Source: Fibrobacter sp. (GTDB lineage Bacteria > Fibrobacterota > Fibrobacteria > Fibrobacterales > Fibrobacteraceae). From it: a stretch of 64,000 bases of DNA. Below are positions 10,203 to 19,559 of this stretch, one piece after another. Position numbers and translations under genes: made by a program. Location of the stretch: NCBI GenBank assembly GCA_024399065.1, contig JAKSIB010000003.1, positions 1 to 64,000 on the forward strand. Reading direction: 5' to 3'. Position 1 is the first letter of the stretch, and each line of letters begins with the position of its first letter. The notes below the pieces were generated by a model, which worked only from the letters and a program-made list of their open reading frames with translations, ran no database searches and was not told the origin of the DNA.

Positions 10203-10823
10203 ATGCGTTCGATTAAAGTTTTCATGTTGTTGTGTGTCCTGGTTTCAGGACTCGCTTTTGCTCAGGAACCTGTCAAGCGTCAGTCGCGACTGTTCATGGA
10301 TGTGGAACTGGGGCTATCCCATTCTCATTACGGCTATCCGTCTAAGGAATTCGATGGTCTAGGCCCTGTGGTTGACCTCAAGTTTGGCGGGGCTCACAGC
10401 AGCCAGTCTTTCGTCTTCTTCGCGGCGGTCAAGTATTCCCAGGTGTTCGGTTCCATCGGTAGTATGGATGCTTCCGGCTATCGCTTCTTCTTGGGTGGCG
10501 GCACCGCGTGGTATCCCTTTGACGGAGGCGATTCTCCCATGCATGGCGCCTTTGTCGGTGTATCGGCAGGTATCATGATGATTGCCGCTGACTGGAGAGG
10601 GCAGAGCATGATGGACACTTTCGCAATGGGTTCTACTTGCGAAATAGAGGAGCAGGGCTTTAGCCTTGCATTTGAGCTTGGCAAGACCTGGCCTATTACT
10701 GAAAAGTGGAGATTGGGCTTCGTTGTAACCTCGGCCGTGGATTTACCAGTCCGCTATGGGGAGGGTAAATACGAAAATGACCTATATTCTATTGGCGCGA
10801 GCGTTAGGTTTGCAAGAAAATAA
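10203..10823 (+). CDS. Predicted outer-membrane beta-barrel protein
   Basis: A 206-aa protein of unknown function. Residues 1-20 form a signal peptide (hydrophobic core FMLLCVLVSGLAF, cleavage near AFA-Q). The rest alternates glycine/aromatic strands and ends in an aromatic-rich strand (SIGASVRFARK), typical of small outer-membrane barrels. The start at ATG 10203 follows GGGGAA; longer in-frame readings run through the two terminators and are not credible. The next gene encodes a paralogue with the same layout (GLGPVVDLKFG here, GIGPGFDLKVG there), so the pair probably arose by tandem duplication. A TATATT element lies at 10148-10153 without a clear -35. Confidence 0.75.
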   Translation: MRSIKVFMLLCVLVSGLAFAQEPVKRQSRLFMDVELGLSHSHYGYPSKEFDGLGPVVDLKFGGAHSSQSFVFFAAVKYSQVFGSIGSMDASGYRFFLGGGTAWYPFDGGDSPMHGAFVGVSAGIMMIAADWRGQSMMDTFAMGSTCEIEEQGFSLAFELGKTWPITEKWRLGFVVTSAVDLPVRYGEGKYENDLYSIGASVRFARK

Positions 10824-10844
10824 GGTTAAGAAAGGAGAGTTTGT

Positions 10845-11591
10845 ATGAAGGTTATCAAGGCTGCCTTGCTGATGGTTTCTGCCCTTGCGGCCAGTGCCTT
10901 TGCGGGCTTTTATGCGGACCTTGGAACCGGCCTGACCTACTCCTATTTCCAGGTGGAGGACAAGCCCTACTACGTTTCCAAGACGGATGCGGGCAAGACC
11001 TATAGCGATAGTTCCGCCAACACAGTCAAGGTGGATTCCGACCGTCAGAAGTTTACTGGCATTGGCCCTGGCTTTGATCTTAAGGTGGGCTATGCCTGGG
11101 AGTATGGCGCCTTGTTTGGGGACTTCGGCCTGAGCATGGGTTATGGCTCCCATGAGGGCGAAGACTACTTTGTTGTCGAGGATTGCGCATACGCGAAAAC
11201 CAACGCGGAGAAGTGTATCGGCCATGAGAAGTATGAATTGCAGCAGTCCAGCTCCACCCGTTTCACTGCCGCGGCAGGCTTTATGCTTACGCCTTTCGGA
11301 GGCACGGAGGCGATGTCCCGCATGTCCGGATTCTACTTTGGCGCCTCCTGCGGTTTCTCCCTTGTAGAAACATCTACGGACGATTCCGAATATGCGAACC
11401 ACCGTTCCACCCTTAGCGACTTGGGCCTGGGCCTCCAGGTTGAAATCGGCCAGAAGTGGCTTATCGCCGGCCGTTGGGATACGGGCTTCTCCATCATTGG
11501 TTCCTGGGATTTCCCGGCCAGGTATTCCGACGGAATCGCACCAGAGAGCTATTACACCATCGGTGCGCAGATCCACGTGTCTAGACATTAG
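10845..11591 (+). CDS. Predicted outer-membrane beta-barrel protein, paralogue of preceding gene
   Basis: A 248-aa secreted protein with signal peptide at residues 1-20 (ends ASAFA-G) followed by beta-rich glycine/tyrosine segments and a terminal strand (YTIGAQIHVSRH). It shares the GIGPGFDLKVG block, a central FYFGASCGFSL strand and the 'W..G......DFPARYSDG' C-terminal block with the upstream gene. An extra cysteine-containing loop (roughly residues 110-130) is present. The gap to the previous gene is 21 nt with AAGGAGAG as Shine-Dalgarno, so they are likely one operon. Function unknown. Confidence 0.72.
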   Translation: MKVIKAALLMVSALAASAFAGFYADLGTGLTYSYFQVEDKPYYVSKTDAGKTYSDSSANTVKVDSDRQKFTGIGPGFDLKVGYAWEYGALFGDFGLSMGYGSHEGEDYFVVEDCAYAKTNAEKCIGHEKYELQQSSSTRFTAAAGFMLTPFGGTEAMSRMSGFYFGASCGFSLVETSTDDSEYANHRSTLSDLGLGLQVEIGQKWLIAGRWDTGFSIIGSWDFPARYSDGIAPESYYTIGAQIHVSRH

Positions 11592-11623
11592 TTTGTTCTT
11601 AATTTGCTAGAGTCGATTAATTC

Positions 11624-12625
11624 ATGAAGTGTCAAAAGCTCATTGTGCTGTTGCTAGCCTGCTTGTGCGGGCTTGGCAGTTTGTGTTTTGCTAGGCTGCC
11701 TGAAGGGCGCTATGATAATGACAATGGCGCGTCAAAGAAAGCCTACTACGATAAGATGAAGTCGACTGAGGCTAGCCTGAAGAAAGATTCTGATTTCGTG
11801 AAACTGGTTCAGGCTTATGACATTTTTAAGAAGTATGCCGTAGAGATTCGTACGACCCGTTTTGACATGGAAGCGTTTCGACAGTTGAATTGGGATGAGG
11901 AGTCTATTGAAATTCCAAAAGATGGCGATCCTGTAGATTATGCGTTGGGGGGTCGTGTGTGGGTTGTTAGAATGGGCGATTCTATAAAGCAGGCGAAAGT
12001 TGTTGATTCTGTCAATACGTTGAATCATCCGTTCTTTGAAAGAATCCACCAGCGATCCGAAAAGGTCTGTAAGAATCGCGTTTTGAATAACGATACCTTG
12101 AAAGAATTGAGTGACGTACTTTTGGCATGGTATCTGAAAAACGGCAAGAAAGATTACTTTGTTGAAAAAACAGAAATCTATTATACGACGAAACCATGTG
12201 TTATGGAAGACGTAGATGATTACGTTGATTTAATCGGTCGTACTGTTCAGGAATGCCGAAACAAATTTGAGGATTATCAAAAAATTGATACGCTTTGCGT
12301 GGACACCAAAGGCCTTGATTTTAAGAGAATGTTTTTGACGAATGAAGATGAGGAAGCGTTAGACGTCTTTTCGGGCTGTGATCGTTGGACAGGAAGTATG
12401 AAGGTAGAAGACGATCGATACAACAAGAACGGATTCCTGCCTTTTGAGATTGGCTACAACAGTGTTGACATGTGTTTTGACTATGGCCCGTACATAGGGA
12501 GAATTAATCTGGATTTAGAAAATGGCAAGGCGACCGTCGAAAGCGGGCTTGCCGCATATAATTTCAAAAAAATTGATGGCGTATGGAAATATGTGAATTT
12601 TTCGGTGGACGGATTTATTAACTAG
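11624..12625 (+). CDS. Secreted protein of unknown function, first of two paralogues
   Basis: A 333-aa protein with an N-terminal hydrophobic segment (LIVLLLACLCGLGSLCF) that reads as a signal peptide; cysteines are present but no clean lipobox. It is not recognised. It is about the same size as the following gene and shares with it several blocks: K..D..F..L..AYDIF..YAV near residue 65, HQRSE.VCK..VL..DTLKELS near 145, and DTLCVDT.G...KR.FLT..DEE.LD.FSGC near 225-250. Conserved cysteines in these blocks suggest disulfides in an extracytoplasmic protein. More AT-rich than the ribosomal block. Confidence 0.65.
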   Translation: MKCQKLIVLLLACLCGLGSLCFARLPEGRYDNDNGASKKAYYDKMKSTEASLKKDSDFVKLVQAYDIFKKYAVEIRTTRFDMEAFRQLNWDEESIEIPKDGDPVDYALGGRVWVVRMGDSIKQAKVVDSVNTLNHPFFERIHQRSEKVCKNRVLNNDTLKELSDVLLAWYLKNGKKDYFVEKTEIYYTTKPCVMEDVDDYVDLIGRTVQECRNKFEDYQKIDTLCVDTKGLDFKRMFLTNEDEEALDVFSGCDRWTGSMKVEDDRYNKNGFLPFEIGYNSVDMCFDYGPYIGRINLDLENGKATVESGLAAYNFKKIDGVWKYVNFSVDGFIN

Positions 12626-12633
12626 GATTTCAG

Positions 12634-13605
12634 ATGGCTTTTAGTAAACGGTTTCTTTATGTGTTTGCCTTGATTCTCCTTTATATGGTGAATGTTTCTT
12701 GTTTTGCTATCCAGCCTGAAGGGGGGAAGGAAGAAGCCGTAAGATGGTGGATGTTGGATTATCCTGCTCGAGAAAATGCCTATTGTAAAATGGTGGATAC
12801 GACGGAGGCTCGTCTAGAAAATGATACTGCATTCATTCAACTGAAACGCGCTTATGAAATTTTTCAGCAGTATGCTGTAAAGACAAAGGTGCCGAGTTTG
12901 CTATATCCTGAGGACTCGGGACGCACTGATGAAATATTGACTGTGAAGCGGACCAAAATCGCCGACTCTATCAAGGCTTTAAGTTATCCCTACTTCGAAA
13001 GATTGCACCAACGATCAGAACTTGTCTGTAAAGACAGGGTGTTGCAAAATGACACATTAAAAGAATTAAGCAAGATTCTTTTGGCGTGGTACACGAAAAC
13101 TGGCAGGAATGAATATTTCGTTGAAAGAATGAATGTTGCCTATACCACACAGCCTTGTGTTCAGAAACCTCGAAGACCGCAAGCCCCGGGTACTATGAGA
13201 CTAGTCCTTGATTCAATAGGGGATTACGAAAGTAACTGTGAAGCTCGGGATTACATATATGCAGATACCTTGTGCGTTGATACGAGAGGAACGAAATACA
13301 AGAGAATATTCTTGACGTATGATGATGAGGAAGAACTGGATATTTTTTCAGGGTGTAATCGCCTCAAGGGGGTAATGGAGTTCGAGTATGATCGTTATGA
13401 CATGAACGGATTTATGCCCATTGAAACCAGTTTGAATCAATACGATATGTGTTTTGATTACGGCTCGAGTTCCTTTGATCATGTGAATCTGTATTTGGAC
13501 AAGGGAGAGGCTTACCTACCTAGCGGCTGTGATATTTTCAAATTCAAGAAGGTTGATGGTGTTTGGAAATATATGGGGATGTTCGTGGGGCTTTGCTTCC
13601 ATTGA
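12634..13605 (+). CDS. Secreted protein of unknown function, second paralogue
   Basis: A 323-aa paralogue of the preceding gene, starting 8 nt after its stop. Residues 1-25 form a signal peptide (YVFALILLYMVNVSCFA). It shares the HQRSE.VCKDRVLQNDTLKELSK block, the DTLCVDTRG...KRIFLTYDDEEELDIFSGC block and the C-terminal 'FKKVDGVWKY' motif. The two together look like a tandem duplication of a lineage-specific envelope or secreted protein. Function not known. Confidence 0.65.
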   Translation: MAFSKRFLYVFALILLYMVNVSCFAIQPEGGKEEAVRWWMLDYPARENAYCKMVDTTEARLENDTAFIQLKRAYEIFQQYAVKTKVPSLLYPEDSGRTDEILTVKRTKIADSIKALSYPYFERLHQRSELVCKDRVLQNDTLKELSKILLAWYTKTGRNEYFVERMNVAYTTQPCVQKPRRPQAPGTMRLVLDSIGDYESNCEARDYIYADTLCVDTRGTKYKRIFLTYDDEEELDIFSGCNRLKGVMEFEYDRYDMNGFMPIETSLNQYDMCFDYGSSSFDHVNLYLDKGEAYLPSGCDIFKFKKVDGVWKYMGMFVGLCFH

Positions 13606-13716
13606 TTACTTGTTCTTTTTCGCCCCCATTTCTTTCACCCTTTACTACAAACATTTTCACAATTGTTCTATATTTTGTGTAGTTGAAATTTTTTCACTCT
13701 AACCAAAGGTCAAATA

Positions 13717-15132
13717 ATGGCTTCTAAAATCAAATCCGTTGTTGCTCGCCAGATCCTCGACTCTCGCGGCAATCCTTCTCTCGAAGTTGATGTTACTCTT
13801 GAAAACGGCGTGACCGGTCACGCAGCTGTCCCGAGTGGTGCTTCCACCGGTGAACGCGAAGCTTGCGAACTCCGCGACGGCGACAAGAAGACCTACCTCG
13901 GTAAGGGCACCCTCACCGCTGTTAAGAACGTCAACACCAAGATTGCTAAGAAGCTCGTCGGCATGGATCCTTCCAAGCAGGTCGAAATCGATGACGCTAT
14001 GATCGCTCTCGACGGCAACCGCATGCTCAAGAACAAGCTCGGTGCAAACGCTATCCTCGGCGTTTCCATGGCTGTTTGCGTTGCTGCTGCTAACGACGCT
14101 AAGATGCCGCTCTACCAGTACATCGCTAAGATGCACGGCACCACCAAGCTCACTCTCCCGTGCCCGATGTGCAACGTCATCAACGGCGGTGCTCACTCTT
14201 CCGCTCCGATCGACTTCCAGGAATTCATGATCGCTCCGGTTGGCGCTAAGACTTTCTCCAAGGGTCTCCAGATGGTGACCGAAATCTTCCACGCTCTTAA
14301 GGCTGTCCTTAAGAAGGCTGGCTTCGACACCACCGTTGGTGACGAAGGTGGCTTCGCTCCTGGTGTTTCCATCAAGCCGGCTAAGAACAAGTTCGGTTAT
14401 GAAATCACTGGCGTTATGACCCTCGAAAAGGCTCTCGACGCTCTCAAGACTGCAACCACCAATGCTGGTTACAAGTTCGGCACCGACATCAAGATCGCTC
14501 TTGACGTTGCTTCTTCTGAATTCTGCGACAAGAACACCAAGAACGGCAAGCCGGAAACCTACACCTTCAAGAAGTCCACCAAGAAGACCCTCAAGTCTGC
14601 TGACATGGTGAAGCTCTATGAAAAGCTCATCGACAAGTATTCCATCTTCTCCATTGAAGACGGTCTCGATGAAGCTGACTGGGCAGGTTGGAAGGTTATG
14701 ACCGACAAGCTCGGTTCTAAGCTCAACCTCGTGGGTGACGACCTGTTCGTTACCAACCCGACCATCTTCGACGAAGGCATCAAGGCTGGCATCGCCAACG
14801 CTATCCTCATCAAGGTGAACCAGGTTGGTTCCGTTTCTGAAACTCTCGCTGCTATCAAGCGCGCTCAGAACGAAGGCTATGCTCCGATCGTTTCTCACCG
14901 TTCCGGCGAAACCGAAGACACCTTCATTGCTGACCTCGCTGTTGGTACCGCTGCTGGCCAGATCAAGACCGGTTCTCTCTCTCGTACCGACCGCGTCTGC
15001 AAGTACAACCGTCTTCTCCGCATCGAAGAAGAACTTGGCAAGGCTGCTGTCTACGCTGGTGATCCGCGTAAGGCTGCTAAGGCTGCAAAGCCGGCTGCTA
15101 AGAAGGCCGCTTGCAAAAAGTGCGCTAAGTAA
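13717..15132 (+). CDS. eno: Enolase with lysine/alanine-rich C-terminal extension
   Basis: Enolase converts 2-phosphoglycerate to phosphoenolpyruvate in glycolysis. At 471 aa it is about 40 residues longer than E. coli enolase (432). Motifs are intact: [18 protein letters not shown], catalytic lysine in LIKVNQVGS and [10 protein letters not shown]. The surplus is C-terminal: after [10 protein letters not shown] the protein ends in Lys/Ala/Pro runs with a C-x-x-C pair (residues about 451-471). This tail resembles the N-terminal tail of the histone-like gene at 37382. Codon use is highly biased. TATATT at 13669-13674 may be its -10; no convincing -35 was seen. Confidence 0.97.
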   Translation: MASKIKSVVARQILDSRGNPSLEVDVTLENGVTGHAAVPSGASTGEREACELRDGDKKTYLGKGTLTAVKNVNTKIAKKLVGMDPSKQVEIDDAMIALDGNRMLKNKLGANAILGVSMAVCVAAANDAKMPLYQYIAKMHGTTKLTLPCPMCNVINGGAHSSAPIDFQEFMIAPVGAKTFSKGLQMVTEIFHALKAVLKKAGFDTTVGDEGGFAPGVSIKPAKNKFGYEITGVMTLEKALDALKTATTNAGYKFGTDIKIALDVASSEFCDKNTKNGKPETYTFKKSTKKTLKSADMVKLYEKLIDKYSIFSIEDGLDEADWAGWKVMTDKLGSKLNLVGDDLFVTNPTIFDEGIKAGIANAILIKVNQVGSVSETLAAIKRAQNEGYAPIVSHRSGETEDTFIADLAVGTAAGQIKTGSLSRTDRVCKYNRLLRIEEELGKAAVYAGDPRKAAKAAKPAAKKAACKKCAK

Positions 15133-15159
15133 TTTTTAACTCTGTTAGAAATTGAAGAG

Positions 15160-15190
15160 AGCTCCGACTTAGGTCGGGGCTTTCTTTTTT
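15160..15190 (+). terminator. Intrinsic terminator of eno
   Basis: GCTCCGAC, loop TTAG, GTCGGGGC (8 pairs, one G-U), then a T-rich tail TTTCTTTTTT. The 270 nt from here to the next gene contain an AT-rich stretch with TATATT at 15401-15406 and no convincing gene. Confidence 0.9.
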
Positions 15191-15462
15191 TTTGTGGTCG
15201 CAACTTTTTGATTTTGTACAAACTAATTCATCAGATCCCGTTATTGATGAGGGCTTCACCTATGTCGCGGAAAAAATGGGAATGGCGGTTCTGTCCTATT
15301 TTGTAAACTTTTGGAAACTGTTGAAAATCGGTGTTGCGATTTTATTACTCGCTGTAAACGATATTTTCCCAAATAAAAAAACATTTTGTTTTTTAAAAAC
15401 TATATTACGAGAGAAATTTTTTTCACAGAAGCTTGATTTTAAGCTTATAAACGAGGACACAA

Positions 15463-17289
15463 ATGATTGGATTGAAATCGATTGCCAGAACGGCCGTTGC
15501 GCTTTCTGCTGCAGGCGCTCTCCTTTCCGGTTGCGGCGACGCTTCGGATGGTAGCCTTGCGGGCGGCGCTTTGCCCCGTCAGGAAACGCTCTACTTGTCT
15601 GGTCAGCAGACTTCTGCTCCGGGTTCTTTCAACCCCTTGGCTGAAAGCTGGGCTGCATCTTGGCCGGTAGGTGGCCGCTTCAACTTGATGTATGAACCGC
15701 TCATCACCTATAACTCCCTCAACGGTCAGATCGAAGACCTTTTGGGCCACTTGGTTGAAGAACTCTCCAACAACGACAGCATCGTTGTGGACTTGAACCC
15801 CGCTGCAAAGTGGAGCGATGGCAAGCCGGTTACCTCTACCGACGTTACCTTCATGTTCCTCCGCGGTTCTTTGAACACTGCAGAACAGATTTCCGCAATT
15901 CACGTCGACACCTTGAAGAACGGACCGGAAGGTCAGGTTACCGAACGTCTTTCCTTCATGGTTAACAAGCAGGCTCGTAACAACCCGCTTACCGTCCGTG
16001 ACTTGCTCCAGGCAACCCGTATTGCTCCGTCTCACGTCTTCGAACCCATGATCAAGGAAAAGGGTCTGGACGAAGTCAAGAAGATGGCTATGGACCAGAA
16101 TCCGGTCGTTTCCGGCCCGTATGGTCTCCGCTCTACCAACGAAACCAAGATCGTTCTCGAACGTCGTGACGACTACTGGGGCAACGCTGCTCTCCACAAT
16201 GGTCAGCTCCCTGCTCCGAAGTACATCGTTCACCCGATTTACAAGAACAACGAACATAACACCATCGCAATGCGCGAAGGTAACTTGGACGCTTCTCAGA
16301 GCTTCATTCCCCGTATCAACCGCAAGGCCGGCGCAGGCGTCCACACCTGGTGGAACGAACCGCCTTACTTCCGTCCGGGTGCAATGCCGATGCTCGTCAT
16401 CAACACCACTAAGGAACCTTTGAACGACAAGCGTTTCCGTCGCGCTCTTGCTACCGCAATCGACTACAACGCTCTCCGTCAGTTCGCAGTCTCCAACTAC
16501 ACCTCTACCCTCAAGGCTGGCCTCATCATGCCGACCGACCTCGAAGGCAAGTATATTGTTGACGAAGACCTCCCGAAGTACGGTGCAAACCTTTCCATCA
16601 ACGACGACGCAGAACGTCTCGCTACAGTTAAGCAGATGCTTACCGAAGCAGGCTACAAGTCTGTGTTCAATTCCGATGGTTCCCTGGACCACATGGAAAA
16701 CGCCAAGGGCGAAAAGCTCCCCACTCTCTCCATTACTTCCCCTGCTGGTTGGACCGACTGGGAAGCTATGGTCACCATCGCTGTCGACGGTATGCGTAAG
16801 GCTGGTATCGACATTCGCGAAGGCTTCGTAGATGGCGGTGCTTACTGGCCTGCTATGGGTCTCGGCAACTTCGACCTCGTGATGCACAAGCCGGTTGCTG
16901 ACGTTACCCCGTCTCTCCCGTGGAGCCGCTTCAACGAAATCATGTCTTCTCGTGACTGGCAGCCGCTTGGTGGCTGGGCTGGCGTGAACATCGGCCGTTA
17001 CAACAAGCCGGGTTCTCCTGAATACCGTCCGGAAGTCGACAAACTGTTGTCTGCAATTCCTCTGATGACTGACTCCACCGAAATCGCTAAGGCTTACCGC
17101 GAACTGAACAAGATCTTCATGGAAGATCAGCCGTCCATTCCGCTGGTATACCTCCCGGAACAGTTCTACGAATTCAGCGACCGCGTATGGACCAACTGGC
17201 CCACCGCTGAAAATCCGTATGCTCCTGCCCAGCTTCCTTGGGTAGCATCCGGCACCAAGATTCTCTGGAACTTGAAGCTTGCTAAATAA
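15463..17289 (+). CDS. oppA: Peptide ABC transporter substrate-binding lipoprotein (OppA-like)
   Basis: A 608-aa extracytoplasmic solute-binding protein of the SBP_bac_5 family, the receptor of an oligopeptide or dipeptide importer. It has a lipoprotein signal with lipobox LSGC (Cys24) and the family features KWSDGKPVTSTDVTFMF and WGNAALHNGQLPAPKYI. It is the first gene of a five-gene operon with two permeases and two ATPases. TATATT at 15401-15406 is a possible -10 with a 57-nt leader. The family also binds nickel or sugars in some bacteria, so the substrate is uncertain. Confidence 0.9.
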   Translation: MIGLKSIARTAVALSAAGALLSGCGDASDGSLAGGALPRQETLYLSGQQTSAPGSFNPLAESWAASWPVGGRFNLMYEPLITYNSLNGQIEDLLGHLVEELSNNDSIVVDLNPAAKWSDGKPVTSTDVTFMFLRGSLNTAEQISAIHVDTLKNGPEGQVTERLSFMVNKQARNNPLTVRDLLQATRIAPSHVFEPMIKEKGLDEVKKMAMDQNPVVSGPYGLRSTNETKIVLERRDDYWGNAALHNGQLPAPKYIVHPIYKNNEHNTIAMREGNLDASQSFIPRINRKAGAGVHTWWNEPPYFRPGAMPMLVINTTKEPLNDKRFRRALATAIDYNALRQFAVSNYTSTLKAGLIMPTDLEGKYIVDEDLPKYGANLSINDDAERLATVKQMLTEAGYKSVFNSDGSLDHMENAKGEKLPTLSITSPAGWTDWEAMVTIAVDGMRKAGIDIREGFVDGGAYWPAMGLGNFDLVMHKPVADVTPSLPWSRFNEIMSSRDWQPLGGWAGVNIGRYNKPGSPEYRPEVDKLLSAIPLMTDSTEIAKAYRELNKIFMEDQPSIPLVYLPEQFYEFSDRVWTNWPTAENPYAPAQLPWVASGTKILWNLKLAK

Positions 17290-17306
17290 AGGTAAAAGGA
17301 ATACAA

Positions 17307-18701
17307 ATGCTTAAACAATATCCTATGCTACGCTATGTCCTGCAGAAGGGGTTCTGGTATGTCCTGACCTTCATTTTTGCAGTGGCATTGAACTTTGCGC
17401 TGCCCCGTATCGGCGGTAGCGATCCGGTCGATATCATCATGGGTCAGGCCGGTAAGGGCCTTTCTCCGACTGAAGCTCAGTTGAAGAAGGCTGAACTCCT
17501 GGTTTCCTTCGGCATGGCCGAAACCGATGACCAGGGCAACGCTGTCTATGAACCGCTGGTCGACGAAAACGGCCAGATGGTCACCAAGAAGGTTGCCAAG
17601 CTCGACGAAAACGGCGCTCCTGTTACCACCAAGTACATGGTCAAGGACGTGGACGCTGAAGGCAACCCGGTGATGGTCGAACGCCAGAAGGTTGACGCTG
17701 AAGGCCTGCCCATGTTCGAAGAAAAGCCGGTGCTCGACGCAAAGGGCAAGCCGGTCATGATCAAGGACAAGAAGACCAAGAAGAAGGTTGCCAAGGTTGA
17801 ACAGGTTGCAGTTATGGAATCTGTCCAGTCTGAACACGAACAGATCGATACCGTCATGGTCGACGAAGTCGTCATGAACCCGGAACCGAAGCGTGCTTCT
17901 GCTGTGTCTCAGTTCTTTGCTTACATTGGCAACGTTTTCAAGGGTGACCTTGGTAAGTCCTATACCAACAACACTGAAGTTACCACCATCATCAAGAATG
18001 CTCTTCCCTGGACCCTCCTCATCCAGGCTCCGACCATTCTCCTTGGCTGGATCATTGGTAACCTCCTCGGTGCCTTCGCTGCTTACAAGCGCGGCATCTT
18101 CGACAAGGTGTTCTTCCCCTGCGCCATGTTCTTGAACGGTGTTCCGTACTTCGTGTTCGGTATGCTCCTCGTGGCACTCTTCTCCATCACTCTCGGCTGG
18201 TTCCCGGCTGTGGGTAACATGAGCCCGGATATTCAGGAATTCTCCTTCTCCTGGACTTGCTTGAAGAGCGTCGGTTGGTACTACATTCTTCCGTTCTTCT
18301 CTTGCTTCCCGATTCTTCTCTCTGGTCAGGCAACTGGTATGCGTTCCATGTCCATCTATGAACTTGGTACCGACTACATGAAGTATGCTAAGTGGCTGGG
18401 TCTTAAGGAAGGCAAGATCATTAGCTATGTGTTCCGTAATGCAATGCTCCCGCAGCTCACCGGTCTTGCCCAGTCTCTCGGTGCAATGGTGGGTGGTGCT
18501 CTCATTACCGAAATGATCTTCTCTTACCCGGGCCTCGGCATGGCTATGCTCGACGCCATTAACAAGCAGGACTACGCAACCATCCAGGGTTGTACCTTGA
18601 TGATCTCTACCTGCGTGCTTATTGCTAACTTCGCCGTTGACGTGTTGATCGCAATCTTCGACCCGCGCGTTAAGGCTGGTCTCCAGATGGGAGGTAAGTA
18701 A
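17307..18701 (+). CDS. oppB: Peptide ABC transporter permease (OppB-like) with large repeat insert
   Basis: Inner-membrane permease, 464 aa where the family is usually 305-340. TM1 is at about residues 14-35. The conserved core begins near residue 198 (SQFFAYIGNVFKGDLGKSY) and includes the permease EAA-like region near GTDYMKYAKWLGLKEGKI. Between them, residues about 71-195 are an insert containing six copies of a 12-16 residue motif 'D-[EAQ]-x-G-x-x-[VM]' (near residues 74, 86, 100, 116, 130, 144), rich in Lys/Glu/Val. Topology places the insert outside the membrane, next to where OppA docks. It begins 17 nt after oppA. Confidence 0.9.
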   Translation: MLKQYPMLRYVLQKGFWYVLTFIFAVALNFALPRIGGSDPVDIIMGQAGKGLSPTEAQLKKAELLVSFGMAETDDQGNAVYEPLVDENGQMVTKKVAKLDENGAPVTTKYMVKDVDAEGNPVMVERQKVDAEGLPMFEEKPVLDAKGKPVMIKDKKTKKKVAKVEQVAVMESVQSEHEQIDTVMVDEVVMNPEPKRASAVSQFFAYIGNVFKGDLGKSYTNNTEVTTIIKNALPWTLLIQAPTILLGWIIGNLLGAFAAYKRGIFDKVFFPCAMFLNGVPYFVFGMLLVALFSITLGWFPAVGNMSPDIQEFSFSWTCLKSVGWYYILPFFSCFPILLSGQATGMRSMSIYELGTDYMKYAKWLGLKEGKIISYVFRNAMLPQLTGLAQSLGAMVGGALITEMIFSYPGLGMAMLDAINKQDYATIQGCTLMISTCVLIANFAVDVLIAIFDPRVKAGLQMGGK

Positions 18702-18703
18702 TC

Positions 18704-19549
18704 ATGGGAAAGCTCTTTAGAAACCTTCTCAAGTCCCCGATGTTCGTCGTCGGTTTGTCCATCTTCGTGCTCACCTTGTTGATCGCCGTCTTTGGACCCA
18801 TCTTCTACAACGTAGACACCCATGCTCGTGACATTCTCGCTGGTCCCTATGCTGGTTCTAGCTCCGCTCACTTGCTCGGTACCGACCACCTCGGCCGTGA
18901 CTACGTTTCCCTGTTGATCGAAGGCCTTGGCAACTCCCTCTATGTGGGTTTCCTTGCTGGTATCATCGCTACTACTCTCGGTGTTCTTATCGGCTTGTTC
19001 GGCGGTTTCCGCGGCGGCTGGATCGACGAAGTCCTGAACATGTTCACCAACCTGTTCATCGTGATCCCGCAGTTCGTGATTCTCGTGCTCATCAGCTCTG
19101 CCTTTAAGGATGGCCGTTCCCTGACCCTCATCGGCGTGGTGATTGGTCTTACCGCTTGGAGCTGGTCTGCTCGTGCAGTCCGTGCACAGGCTTCCTCCCT
19201 CCGTAGCCGCGACCACATCTCCCTTGCACGTATCAACGGTGCAAGCACCCTGACCATCGTTATCAAGCATGTGCTCCCGTACTTGCTCTCCTACGTGTTC
19301 ATGGTGTTCATCATGCAGGTCGGTTCCGGTATTCTTTCCGAAGCTTCCATCTCTATGATCGGTCTTGGCCCGGTCGATACCACTTCTCTCGGTATCATCC
19401 TGAACCAGGCTAAGGATAACGGCGCTCTTGCTGACTCCATCTGGATCGCATTCCTGCCGGCAACTCTCGTCGTTACCTTGACGGTGTTCGCACTTTACCT
19501 GATCAATACTTCTATGGAAGGCGTCTTCAACCCGCGTCTCCGCAAGTAA
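18704..19549 (+). CDS. oppC: Peptide ABC transporter permease (OppC-like)
   Basis: Second permease of the importer, 281 aa, normal length. An N-terminal hydrophobic segment is followed by the family motif HLLGTDHLGRDYVSLLIEG near residue 63, further TM segments, and the loop SLRSRDHISLARINGAS that contacts the ATPases. The ATG lies 2 nt after the oppB stop with GGGAGG upstream, so translation is coupled. Confidence 0.95.
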   Translation: MGKLFRNLLKSPMFVVGLSIFVLTLLIAVFGPIFYNVDTHARDILAGPYAGSSSAHLLGTDHLGRDYVSLLIEGLGNSLYVGFLAGIIATTLGVLIGLFGGFRGGWIDEVLNMFTNLFIVIPQFVILVLISSAFKDGRSLTLIGVVIGLTAWSWSARAVRAQASSLRSRDHISLARINGASTLTIVIKHVLPYLLSYVFMVFIMQVGSGILSEASISMIGLGPVDTTSLGIILNQAKDNGALADSIWIAFLPATLVVTLTVFALYLINTSMEGVFNPRLRK

Positions 19550-19559
19550 GAGGTAAAAA

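Noticed and set aside
15192-15554. 120-codon frame between eno and oppA
   Set aside because: TTG start inside the terminator T-run, overlaps the oppA signal-peptide region by about 90 nt, no recognisable content.
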